Assembly: GCF_015751045.1 (NCBI RefSeq)
Contig: NZ_BNJW01000024.1
Coordinates: 1 to 35,986, forward strand
Reading direction: 5' to 3'
Source: Enterococcus lactis
GTDB lineage: Bacteria > Bacillota > Bacilli > Lactobacillales > Enterococcaceae
DNA length: 35,986 nucleotides
This document shows, piece after piece, positions 17,278 through 24,482 of the stretch (the stretch's first letter is position 1; each line of letters opens with the position of its first letter). The translations under genes were made by a program, and so were the position numbers. Below the pieces are notes generated by a model, which saw nothing but the letters and a program-made list of their open reading frames with translations, ran no database searches and was not told the DNA's origin.

Positions 17278-17883
17278 ATGAAACTAACCGTTCAAGAAAT
17301 CCAAGAATGGCTCTCACAATTTGCAGAGGCAATCAATCAGAACAAACAATATCTCAGTGATCTAGATACCCCGATTGGCGATGGAGACCACGGAAATAAT
17401 ATGGGAAGAGGGGTTTCAGCTTATGAAGAAGCTTTTCAAACCGATCATCCTGAAACAATTAGTGATACATTCAAAGTATTCTCTATGGCGATGATATCGA
17501 AAGTTGGTGGTGCTTCTGGTCCGTTATACGGATCTGCATTCATGAACATGATGAAAGCGACAAAAGAGGTCGATTCTATTGATTCTCAAGAAAAATTAGG
17601 AGAAGTGATCGAGCAGGGAACAGCGGGTATTCAAAGCCGAGGAAAGGCAGAAGCTGACGATAAAACGATGTTAGATGTTTGGCTCCCAGTTACAGAGGCA
17701 TTGAAAGCAGGAAATCTAACAAAAGAAATCATTGAACAGGCAAAAGAACACACCAAAGACTTGGTAGCTAAAAAAGGACGAGCTTCCTATCTAGGAGAGC
17801 GTGCAATCGGACATATCGACCCGGGAGCTGCTTCCAGTGCCATTTTATTTACGACACTACTCAATGTGATCAAAACTTCATGA
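17278..17883 (+). CDS. dhaL: Dihydroxyacetone kinase, ADP-binding subunit
   Basis: DhaL carries a tightly bound ADP that is rephosphorylated by DhaM and donates phosphate to dihydroxyacetone on DhaK. The 201-residue protein has the usual length, the metal and nucleotide motif DTPIGDGDHGNNMGRG (about 30-45), the GGASGPLYGSAFM loop near residue 80 and a C-terminal GHIDPGAASS. RBS AAAAGGGTG precedes ATG 17278. It closes the operon and is followed by a strong terminator. No glycerol dehydrogenase gene is next to it, so the source of dihydroxyacetone is not shown here. Confidence 0.93.
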   Translation: MKLTVQEIQEWLSQFAEAINQNKQYLSDLDTPIGDGDHGNNMGRGVSAYEEAFQTDHPETISDTFKVFSMAMISKVGGASGPLYGSAFMNMMKATKEVDSIDSQEKLGEVIEQGTAGIQSRGKAEADDKTMLDVWLPVTEALKAGNLTKEIIEQAKEHTKDLVAKKGRASYLGERAIGHIDPGAASSAILFTTLLNVIKTS

Positions 17884-17906
17884 CCGTTCCTGTAAATGGA
17901 AACAGA

Positions 17907-17955
17907 GGCTGAACTCGAAAAGCAAGCAGTTGCTTTTTCGATTCAGCTTTTTTAC
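17907..17955 (+). terminator. Intrinsic terminator of the dha operon
   Basis: GGCTGAACTCGAAAAGCAA (17907-17925) pairs with TTGCTTTTTCGATTCAGCT (17930-17948) with few mismatches, followed by T. Confidence 0.85.
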
Positions 17956-18008
17956 AGTTGTTTCTTTTAAATAAGATAGTTAAAATAAAAAAGAAAAGAG
18001 GGAACAAA

Positions 18009-18668
18009 ATGGATCTAATGAAAGAAGACTATCAGTTATTTGACAGAGACAATTATGCATTCAAACAACTCAAAGAAATACATACACCAGATGAAGTCGA
18101 ACAAATCAAACAAGAATACAAAGCACATTGGCAAAAATGGAAAGAGATCCAACTCCAGACTGCTGCACTTTTGCCTGATACGTATGGCATGAGCAAACCT
18201 AAAATCGAGAGTTGGACGAATGGCTGGAATTTACGCAGTCATTTTTGGAGCGCGTACCGAAGCGAATCTCGTCAAGACGAGAATGCCTGTCTAGCAGTTT
18301 TGTTGAATCAAAAACAATACCAAATCTATTTGATGTATCAGCACTATAAAAGTGATACGAGAGAAGGAAGCGTTGAAGGATACAATCAATCGCTATCTTT
18401 ACTGCAGGAATGGAGTACCCAGGTAGCGATTGAAGAATATTATATCTGGCCTCAGCCTGAAAATGAGCTGGAAGATCATTTGCCTTTATCCGTTTATTTA
18501 TCAGATAAGAGCAAGCAAGAAGAGCTGCGAGAGACAATGGGCAATCGAACCTTCCAACTTGGCAAACTGTTTTTTTCTCCAAATGAATACACAAACATTG
18601 AAGAGAAAACTGCTGAGGCGCTCAAAGAACTAGCGCCATTGTATCATGCGATAAAAAATAAGTTATGA
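18009..18668 (+). CDS. Hypothetical protein, 219 residues
   Basis: I do not recognise the family. The product is a soluble-looking protein without signal peptide or TM helix, rich in E, Q, Y and W. Aromatic blocks such as WTNGWNLRSHFWSAYRSES (about 68-86) and YYIWPQPENELEDHLPLSVY (about 155-174) suggest a folded enzyme or nucleic-acid-binding domain, but no catalytic motif is clear. ATG 18009 follows GAGGGA at 17998-18003; an upstream TTG-type start adds a basic tail without an RBS. It is monocistronic, with terminators on both sides, and codon use looks like that of its neighbours. Confidence 0.8.
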   Translation: MDLMKEDYQLFDRDNYAFKQLKEIHTPDEVEQIKQEYKAHWQKWKEIQLQTAALLPDTYGMSKPKIESWTNGWNLRSHFWSAYRSESRQDENACLAVLLNQKQYQIYLMYQHYKSDTREGSVEGYNQSLSLLQEWSTQVAIEEYYIWPQPENELEDHLPLSVYLSDKSKQEELRETMGNRTFQLGKLFFSPNEYTNIEEKTAEALKELAPLYHAIKNKL

Positions 18669-18737
18669 AAAAGCTGATTGCGTTGCGTACTAAATAGATG
18701 GCACATCATCGAATCCACTGCTCTCATGATGCAACAT

Positions 18738-18790
18738 AAACAGACACCTGCGAAAAAATCATTTTTTTCGCAGGTGTCTGTTTGGTTTTT
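18738..18790 (+). terminator. Strong 20-bp stem intrinsic terminator
   Basis: CAGACACCTGCGAAAAAA and its near-exact complement at 18762-18780 form a long stem with a 3-nt loop, followed by TTTGGTTTTT. The AT-rich 18793-18990 stretch after it holds no ORF or other feature that I can support. Confidence 0.85.
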
Positions 18791-18962
18791 CCATCAGCCA
18801 AATCAGAATAAAAATTTAAACAAATCTAAAAACATAATGGTTAACGATCTCTAAAAAACAACGATTACTTGCGCCCTCTCATTCTTTTATATATATGTTT
18901 CGATTTACATAACAGAAAAAAAGAAAAAATATTCATTTCGTTATCAAACAAGGAAAAGTAAG

Positions 18963-19020
18963 AAATAGGCTTCTTTTTTCACTGATAAGCCTATGGTAAA
19001 ATCCATTTAAAGCGTTTTCT
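18963..19020 (+). promoter_or_regulatory. Promoter region of the lipase cassette, with hairpin and weak cre
   Basis: A hairpin ATAGGCTT/AAGCCTAT spans about 18965-18994; TAAAAT (18998-19003) is a likely -10 with only TTTTTT as -35. TTTAAAGCGTTTTCT (19006-19020) matches the cre consensus at 13 of 15. The promoter is weak by sequence and may need an activator. Confidence 0.4.
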
Positions 19021-19048
19021 TTGTGAAGGGAAGCAAGAAGGAGCAAGC

Positions 19049-19564
19049 ATGAAAAAAATCATTTTCAGAGGAGTCATAGTCATCATTGCACTGAGTATAG
19101 GAGGGAAATTATTGATGGATAGAAGAGAAAAAGACAATGAAGAACTGCGTACCATCCAAACCGATCTGGCAAATTATTTGTATAATCATTATGAGATTTC
19201 AACAGTGGATGAAAAGCGAGAAAAGGAAATCTTCAAAGAATTTAATCAAGGTAAAGGAGACATGACTGAACAGGAATTTTTTGAAAGATTAGATTCTATA
19301 ACTGAGTATATGGATATTGAGAAAATAGAATTTACAGGTTTTTCTGTAGGTCCGATGAAAGGGTTGGTAGTTGGATTTATCATCAATGATGTTTACCCAG
19401 ATGAAACGACGCTAGATACGAGATCAGCCGAAACAAATAAGTGGCTGTATTCCTTCAACACTGGGAATACTAGGAATTCATATGTACTAACTAAAAAAAA
19501 TTCTTCGACAGATGAAAAAATGCCTGAAGAAAACATTATCTATTATGACAAGGGAGTCAAGTGA
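19049..19564 (+). CDS. Membrane-anchored small protein, candidate immunity protein for the lipase
   Basis: The 171-residue protein starts with KK and one hydrophobic helix (about 4-20) without a lipobox Cys, so it is probably a membrane-anchored protein with its bulk outside. The rest is charged, with LANYLYNHYE followed later by IEKIEFTGFSVGPMKGLVVG. This order, a Y-rich helix then strands around a P-M-[GK] turn, recalls the staphylococcal DUF1433 lipoproteins (TilA group) that protect against TslA lipase; the likeness is from memory and weak. Its stop overlaps the ATG of the lipase gene (TGATG), so the two are co-translated. Protection of the producer from the lipase is the inferred role. 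RBS AGAAGGAG. Confidence 0.6.
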   Translation: MKKIIFRGVIVIIALSIGGKLLMDRREKDNEELRTIQTDLANYLYNHYEISTVDEKREKEIFKEFNQGKGDMTEQEFFERLDSITEYMDIEKIEFTGFSVGPMKGLVVGFIINDVYPDETTLDTRSAETNKWLYSFNTGNTRNSYVLTKKNSSTDEKMPEENIIYYDKGVK

Positions 19565-20922
19565 TGGACCAAAACAAAGAATTCTCTAAAGCAGTATATG
19601 GCGTTGAAACAGGGAAAGTAAAAGTCAACGAAAAAATCGTTGAGGATGAATATCTTGTTATTGATGTCATTGATACCGACAAACATACAATCGGAAAAGA
19701 AAAAACACCAAAGCAAAACGGTATGCAAGCCATGGTCGTGGCTGAAATCAAAGATGAATATAAAAGTAAGAAGCAAAATCAATTACAGCAAATTTCCGAC
19801 TACCCCAAATCCGTCATCAAAAAAGACCTGACCATCGCCTACGCGGGCACTAAAAACTGGCAGGACTGGAAAACGAACATCCGAGAAGTCGGCTTCGAGG
19901 ACAAACACGACAACGGCGCCTTCCAGTCTGCTTTAGCGTATGCCGATGCAATCGAAAAGACCTATTCTGTCAAAGACGGCTACACTATTTCCACGACCGG
20001 TCATTCTTTAGGTGGAGCGCAGGCAATCTATGTCGCTGTTTTAAAAGGTTATCACGGATTTACATATGCAGCGGCAGGCCCAGGCTTGAGTGAGAAGCAG
20101 CTCATGAATTATGAAGGGCAGATCATCAATCTGTATGACACTTCAGACATCGTGACTAGTGGCTGGCTGACTGGCGGGAAAGGCCAACTGCCATTTCACA
20201 GTTTCGGAATCGACAACGCCGGCTGGAAAAACTATGGACACGATCTAAATCAGTTCAATCTCGACAAAAACGGGAATTACATCGATAAATATGGCGATAT
20301 CGTCATCTATTCCGACCAACATGGAGGGGTCGCCCTCGAACAGACCTTACTCGCCCAGCAAATCATCAAAAACAAAGCTATGATCCGTCAAATGGAGACA
20401 TATGGCGAAAAAAATCAATGGGAGAAAGATCGGATTAGTCAACTGAAAGAAGAAAACAAGTGGCTCCAGCTACAAATCAGTGCTTTCTCCAAGCTAGTGA
20501 CTTGGCGGAAAAGATTCACAGCGAGCAGCGGCGGTCTGTCGACCAATGAACAGATCTATTTAGACGACCAGCAGGCGCTGATGATCGTGAAACATGCGGC
20601 TTCCGTCTTCAATCAAGCGATGGAACAAGTGCTAGTCATTTACCAGCGTGGAATTCGTGATTTGGAACAGCTGTGGGCAGATGGTCTTGCGATGGTCCGC
20701 AGACAGACACCGCTTTTGTCTCAGAACGAAATGCTCGATGCTCTGCGAGAAGTCGGTTGTACAAAGCAGACGATCGTTGATGAACCTACGCAGGAATTCC
20801 GGGAAAAAATCTTCAAAATCAAGCAGCTTTCAGCAGAATTCTCTACCTTGGCAAAAGAGATCGAAGCGAAAATCAATGAGCTGGTCCAACGTGATCGGGA
20901 CTTGGCACGACAATTATTTTAA
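19564..20922 (+). CDS. Lipase-type alpha/beta hydrolase with C-terminal helical (LXG-like) domain, candidate type VII effector
   Basis: The 452-residue protein has a class 3 lipase-like domain (about 60-258): strand DLTIAYAGTKNWQDW, nucleophile elbow TGHSLGGAQA with Ser148, Asp192 or Asp195 in NLYDTSDIVT, and His253 in SDQHGG, a full Ser-Asp-His set. Residues 260-452 are almost all helix, with coiled-coil-like stretches and no signal peptide. Catalytic domain first and helical domain last is the reverse of LXG toxins and matches TslA, the type VII-secreted lipase of Staphylococcus aureus. Two small helical proteins follow, as expected for its helpers. ATG 19564 follows AGGGAG by 7 bases. Base composition changes near 19795. 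Secretion and target are inferred. Confidence 0.75.
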   Translation: MDQNKEFSKAVYGVETGKVKVNEKIVEDEYLVIDVIDTDKHTIGKEKTPKQNGMQAMVVAEIKDEYKSKKQNQLQQISDYPKSVIKKDLTIAYAGTKNWQDWKTNIREVGFEDKHDNGAFQSALAYADAIEKTYSVKDGYTISTTGHSLGGAQAIYVAVLKGYHGFTYAAAGPGLSEKQLMNYEGQIINLYDTSDIVTSGWLTGGKGQLPFHSFGIDNAGWKNYGHDLNQFNLDKNGNYIDKYGDIVIYSDQHGGVALEQTLLAQQIIKNKAMIRQMETYGEKNQWEKDRISQLKEENKWLQLQISAFSKLVTWRKRFTASSGGLSTNEQIYLDDQQALMIVKHAASVFNQAMEQVLVIYQRGIRDLEQLWADGLAMVRRQTPLLSQNEMLDALREVGCTKQTIVDEPTQEFREKIFKIKQLSAEFSTLAKEIEAKINELVQRDRDLARQLF

Positions 20923-20938
20923 AACAAGGAGTAGTGAG

Positions 20939-21250
20939 ATGGAAAAAGAAAACCAGATTCATGAAACATACCGAAAAGAACGACTGCAGCTAGAAGATCA
21001 GGAAGATCAGCTCAGACAGATGCAAAAGAACATGCAGCAGCTGGCAGAAACGACTTATTCCAATATACGTTTTTCGGTGCGTTCCTTTGAATGCCCGAAG
21101 GATTCTTTGTATTTTGCACAAAAAGAACTCAGACGTTTAGAAGAGAGGTTCTCTCATGAATTGATGCAGAAACGAAAAAAAATCTATGATCAGCAAGATG
21201 AAGTCGAACGCCGTTATCGTGCTGATCTGCAACGATTAAACAAAAAGTAA
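20939..21250 (+). CDS. Small helical coiled-coil protein, candidate type VII helper
   Basis: The 103-residue product is almost wholly alpha-helical, with two long charged helices (about 3-42 and 60-100) joined by a turn around SFECPKDS. It has no TM segment or signal peptide. Size and shape fit the small helical partners (DUF3958-like or Lap/TlaA-type) encoded beside LXG and TslA-like type VII substrates, which bind the helical targeting domain. ATG 20939 follows AAGGAG by 7 bases; a longer frame upstream only shadows the lipase gene. It sits 16 bp after the lipase stop, in the same operon. Confidence 0.7.
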   Translation: MEKENQIHETYRKERLQLEDQEDQLRQMQKNMQQLAETTYSNIRFSVRSFECPKDSLYFAQKELRRLEERFSHELMQKRKKIYDQQDEVERRYRADLQRLNKK

Positions 21251-21268
21251 CAGGAAAGGAGATAATAA

Positions 21269-21532
21269 GTGATCGTTCTAGAGGAAAAAATTTGGGAAGA
21301 CTACCAGAAAGAGATACAAAAAATCTCAGCAAGAGCTTTAGGGATTGCGATGACTCAAGACAAAGTCACGAAATGCAAAAAGGCGAAACAAGCCGCAGAG
21401 GTGGAAGCAAGCACGGCAAAAAAAGCGGTATCCTCTGCAACGACTGGATTGGAAAAAGCAGTAAAGGGTCGTTTCGGCAAAAAAGTAACAGCGGCATTTA
21501 GTAAAAAAAGCCGAATGTTAGTAAGTTTTTAG
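21269..21532 (+). CDS. Small helical basic protein, second candidate helper
   Basis: The 87-residue product starts at GTG 21269, 7 bases after AAAGGAG. Residues 3-60 look helical (acidic then Ala/Lys-rich), while the end is strongly basic (KGRFGKKVTAAFSKKS). I do not recognise the family. The WXG100-like size and place, right after the lipase and the first helical protein, suggest a second type VII partner (TlaB-like position). The abrupt end and the repeats just after it leave open that the gene was longer once. Confidence 0.6.
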   Translation: MIVLEEKIWEDYQKEIQKISARALGIAMTQDKVTKCKKAKQAAEVEASTAKKAVSSATTGLEKAVKGRFGKKVTAAFSKKSRMLVSF

Positions 21533-21551
21533 AAAATCAGCTACAGTAATA

Positions 21552-21672
21552 AAGAGGTTGTGAAAAAGCTATTCTGCATCAAGCAGTAAGAACAAGCAGA
21601 GAAAAATAGCTTTTCATATTTTTCATCTGATTGGGCTTAGTGTCGTAGATGCAAGCTTTTGAACACCGTTTA
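21552..21672 (+). repeat. Imperfect direct repeat, copy 1 (about 121 bp)
   Basis: Copy 1 starts AAGAGGTTGTGAAA and ends TGAACACCGTTTA, as copy 2 does. Its middle has a hairpin GAAAAATA/TATTTTTC (about 21601-21624). No ORF is present. Together with copy 2 and the hairpin after it, it fills the gap between the lipase cassette and the Fnr-like gene. Confidence 0.7.
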
Positions 21673-21675
21673 AGG

Positions 21676-21794
21676 AAGAGGTTGTGAAATCAGTGTTTTG
21701 ACCTGAGTATTAGAGAAAAAAACGGAAAAATAGCTCCTCATATTTTGCCGTTTTTTGAGCTAATGCCGAGGGTCAGCTGATTGAACACCGTTTA
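21676..21794 (+). repeat. Imperfect direct repeat, copy 2 (about 119 bp)
   Basis: It shares with copy 1 the ends AAGAGGTTGTGAAA and TTGAACACCGTTTA and the central AGAGAAAAA, GAAAAATAGCT and CATATTTT words. Its hairpin is stronger: 21717-21732 pairs with 21741-21756 (AAAAAACGG arms, one mismatch in 16, 8-nt loop), so it may also terminate transcription. Confidence 0.7.
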
Positions 21795-21801
21795 TTCAAA
21801 A

Positions 21802-21842
21802 AATAGGAGTTGTGACAAGGCGTTTGTCACAGCTCCTATTTG
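21802..21842 (+). terminator. Stem-loop terminator after the repeats
   Basis: AATAGGAGTTGTGACA (21802-21817) pairs with TGTCACAGCTCCTATT (21825-21840) with one mismatch, followed by a short T run. It resembles the hairpin after nhaC (34735-34768). Confidence 0.65.
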
Positions 21843-21887
21843 ACATAAGCGGCAATTTTCAATTTTACTTATAGATAGTATCAAAAA

Positions 21888-22061
21888 ATGATTTTAGGAC
21901 ATAAAACACTCATCACCATTATTACCGAGAGTCTGATCCTGGTGGCCGAGGTGGCAAGCGGTATGCTTTTCCATGAAATGAGTATTCTGATCGTGGTCAT
22001 AAACGGCATGTGTCTGCTTACTTATCGCACAAAAAGAAAAATCTTGATACAAATCAATTAA
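21888..22061 (+). CDS. Possible small hydrophobic ORF, 57 residues
   Basis: ATG 21888 to TAA 22059-22061 encodes a hydrophobic 57-residue peptide with a likely TM stretch and a basic end (YRTKRK). Codons are GC-rich compared with the flanks, which hints at real coding or at a remnant of a longer gene. There is no RBS, and its end runs through the Fnr box. It may not be expressed. Confidence 0.2.
   Translation: MILGHKTLITIITESLILVAEVASGMLFHEMSILIVVINGMCLLTYRTKRKILIQIN
22044..22057 (+). promoter_or_regulatory. Perfect Fnr/Flp box upstream of the Fnr-like gene
   Basis: TTGATACAAATCAA matches the Fnr consensus TTGAT-N4-ATCAA exactly. It lies 64 bp before the start codon of the Crp/Fnr-family gene, so autoregulation is likely. 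Confidence 0.7.
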
Positions 22062-22121
22062 CCAAGTTAAAAGAACAAGTAGAATAACAAACAAGGAAGA
22101 AATCCAAAGGAGGAATCTGCT

Positions 22122-22781
22122 ATGAGACATGAAGGATTGTGTGTTTCACTCGTTCCATTATTCAATCATCTCGAGATAGAAGATCAGCAAAAAATCCACT
22201 CGCTAGTGACACACAGAAAAGTGGAAAAAGGAGAACAGATTCTTGCGCCGAATGGAGAGTCTCAATTAGTGATCGTGGCTTCCGGCAGTATGAAAGTGTA
22301 TCAATTATCTGCTAGCGGAAAGGAACAGCTTTTACGAGTAGTAGAGCCGGGCGGATATGAGGGAGAGAGCCAGTTGCTAGGCGTTCCAAATGAGTCTTTA
22401 TTTGGCGAAGCACTAGAAAAAACGGAAATTTGTGTATTGAGACAAAAAGATTTCTCGGAACTTTTACTGCATTATCCCGCCCTTAGTCTGAAACTTTTAG
22501 CAATCAACGCTGAGAAATTAACAAAAGTACAGCAGCAGACAACTTTTTTGATGATGGAAAAAGTAGAAGAACGAGTCGCTGTCTATCTGCTTGATTTAGC
22601 TAAAGCGACAGGGAAGAATCACTTTTTCCTGCCAATGAAAATGAAAGAACTTGCTGCATTTATCGGTACGACCCCCGAAACTTTATCTAGAAAATTTAAA
22701 TTATTAGAGGAGAATGGTTATGTAAAAAGAGAGAATCGGGAAGTCTGGATCATTGATAAAGAGCAGTTAGAAGACTTGTAA
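22122..22781 (+). CDS. Crp/Fnr-family regulator, Flp-like
   Basis: The 219-residue protein has a cyclic-nucleotide-binding-type beta-roll (about 14-115, with VIVASGSMKVYQLSASGKEQ) and a C-terminal winged HTH (about 160-205: MKELAAFIGTTPETLSRKFK, with the E-T-x-S-R recognition pattern typical of Fnr-type binders). It lacks the N-terminal four-cysteine cluster of iron-sulfur Fnr, but has Cys7 and Cys104, a pair placed like the redox disulfide of lactobacillal Flp. Thiol-based redox sensing is therefore plausible. ATG 22122 follows AAAGGAGG. A perfect Fnr box lies upstream. Targets are unknown; the convergent ABC genes are not obviously under its control. Confidence 0.85.
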   Translation: MRHEGLCVSLVPLFNHLEIEDQQKIHSLVTHRKVEKGEQILAPNGESQLVIVASGSMKVYQLSASGKEQLLRVVEPGGYEGESQLLGVPNESLFGEALEKTEICVLRQKDFSELLLHYPALSLKLLAINAEKLTKVQQQTTFLMMEKVEERVAVYLLDLAKATGKNHFFLPMKMKELAAFIGTTPETLSRKFKLLEENGYVKRENREVWIIDKEQLEDL

Positions 22782-22784
22782 ATA

Positions 22785-22830
22785 CAAAAATGACCTCCAA
22801 ATGTTGGATTTTTGATCCCAATTTGGAGGC
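22785..22830 (-). terminator. Terminator of the ABC exporter operon
   Basis: CCTCCAAAT (22794-22802) pairs with ATTTGGAGG (22821-22829). On the complement the stem is followed by a T run (CATTTTTG), so it serves the leftward ABC genes and perhaps the convergent regulator gene. Confidence 0.65.
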
Positions 22831-22859
22831 TAGTATGAAATTGAACATGCTCTTTTTTG

Positions 22860-24470
22860 TTATCCTTCCACTAAATCTCTTCTCCTATAACCGATAGCAC
22901 CAAGGACGATCAGTGCAAGGCTGATACAGGATAACGTAAGGAATACGGAAAGATCGAAAGAATCGTTTGGCATCCGTGGTACCCAGCTAGGGACCGCTGT
23001 TTTGGAGAACCATTCTGGCAAATCCAAAATCCCGCCAAAGTAATTGAGCGCAAAGGAGTAAGCTAAGTAGATATAAGCAAATTTACCCATTCGAGGAAGC
23101 CATCCGAATAGAAAGCCACTCATCCCGATAAACACTAAAACAGCAGGCAGAAAGTTGAATCCGGCTTTAAGAAACAGCAATAGATCCATATCTTTCGCAT
23201 CCTTCATCGATGCCAAAGCAGAAAGTCCTAGCGCACCAGAACTAATCAGAATCGACAATATAGAAAACAGGATCGCTAGTAACAGATTTGTCCAATAAAG
23301 TTGGTTCCTAGAAATTTTTGTTGCGAACAGCTGATTCATACGTCCGTGGGTTTCTTCTGTAAATAAACGATTGATGCTAGCAATTGGTAAAATAGCAGCT
23401 AGACAAATCAAGACGACCATGATCGTGCTTGTAAAGTTTTTTTCAATTGAGACGCCAGATTGGATAAACATCTGTTTCATTAAGTCGTTACTTTCTAAAA
23501 ACTGTTGCATATTCCCGTAGATAGAGCCGTATGCCGCCCCCATCAAACCAAAAGTGATGAGCCAACTGATTGTCATTCCTTTATTTAGATAGAATAATAA
23601 ACCACGCAAGGATAGAAGAGAACGTTTAGCATACGGTTTTCCTTCACGTTCGGGGATATAGCCGGTGTTCAAGTCTCGATGTTCCTCTAAAACAAATGAA
23701 CTGATTATCAAGATGAGACTGAACAAAAACAAATAAAGCAAAGGAATCCAGTTATTAGTTGTAAATGGATAGGTCAAATAAGACCAGCCTAAAGGATTCC
23801 ACATCGAAAGGGAGGAAACAGCTACATCTGTTATTGCTCTTAGAAGATAGAGTCCACCTAAAAACGCTAGAGACAGACCATTCGAACTGGCTGAACTTGG
23901 CATCAGTTGTGCAGCAAACAGTGCAACGGCACTCCCCAAAATCCCCGTACTACCTACAGATAGCCCAAAAAGCCAAGCACCTTCTGCAGTGATCGAATCT
24001 GCTTGAAAAAAAATCATCGTACAGCTGATCGATATTGCTAAAAGCAAATTGATCAGAATAGTTTCAGCGATGACAGCTAAAGAGTTTGCTTGACGTCCGA
24101 CTCGAAAGGAACGAATAAGTTCAATCAGACCAAGCTCTTCTTTTTTTCTCGTTTGGCTCACTACATGCAAAACCGAGATCACAGCAGCAAACAAACTGCA
24201 AAAAAGCAACATTTCATTTGCATACATCGCTCCTAAAGTATACTCAGCAGCATTCGAAGCGGGAGTTGGTCCGACCATTGCTATCATTGCCGGATTTTGC
24301 ATTGTTTCGTATAATCCAGCTAACCCTTGTCCTGAAGTCAATTTTTCAAATGCAGGGACAAAACCACCAGAAAAAGCAGTGACACCGACTAGCCATATCA
24401 AGATCTTTTTCCAGTCACGGCTAAGGTTTTGAGAAAAAAGGGTGGACCAGCGTGAAAATTTATCAGTCAT
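22860..24470 (-). CDS. ABC exporter permease, polyether/multidrug efflux type
   Basis: The 536-residue membrane protein has about 12 hydrophobic segments in two similar halves, each opening with a cytoplasmic part followed by large loops, as in ABC-2-type permeases of the tetronasin/narasin resistance group. The loop TGYIPEREGKPYAKRSLLSL lies near the middle. ATG 24470 follows GAGGAGGAA, 12 bp after the stop of the ATPase gene, so the two make one transporter. Export of an antimicrobial or a lipid-like compound is inferred from family and the TetR neighbour; the substrate is not shown. It may correspond to chromosomal relatives of NarB. Confidence 0.8.
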   Translation of the reverse strand: MTDKFSRWSTLFSQNLSRDWKKILIWLVGVTAFSGGFVPAFEKLTSGQGLAGLYETMQNPAMIAMVGPTPASNAAEYTLGAMYANEMLLFCSLFAAVISVLHVVSQTRKKEELGLIELIRSFRVGRQANSLAVIAETILINLLLAISISCTMIFFQADSITAEGAWLFGLSVGSTGILGSAVALFAAQLMPSSASSNGLSLAFLGGLYLLRAITDVAVSSLSMWNPLGWSYLTYPFTTNNWIPLLYLFLFSLILIISSFVLEEHRDLNTGYIPEREGKPYAKRSLLSLRGLLFYLNKGMTISWLITFGLMGAAYGSIYGNMQQFLESNDLMKQMFIQSGVSIEKNFTSTIMVVLICLAAILPIASINRLFTEETHGRMNQLFATKISRNQLYWTNLLLAILFSILSILISSGALGLSALASMKDAKDMDLLLFLKAGFNFLPAVLVFIGMSGFLFGWLPRMGKFAYIYLAYSFALNYFGGILDLPEWFSKTAVPSWVPRMPNDSFDLSVFLTLSCISLALIVLGAIGYRRRDLVEG

Positions 24471-24482
24471 TTCGATTCCTCC

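Noticed and set aside
20648-20938. Upstream extension of the frame of the 103-residue helical protein
   Set aside because: It lies within the lipase gene in another frame and is Arg/Ser-rich nonsense. The RBS at 20926 marks the true start at 20939.
21894-22130. Leftward 78-residue ORF with a hydrophobic N-terminus
   Set aside because: It has no RBS and lies across the promoter, Fnr box and start of the Fnr-like gene. It is most likely a shadow.
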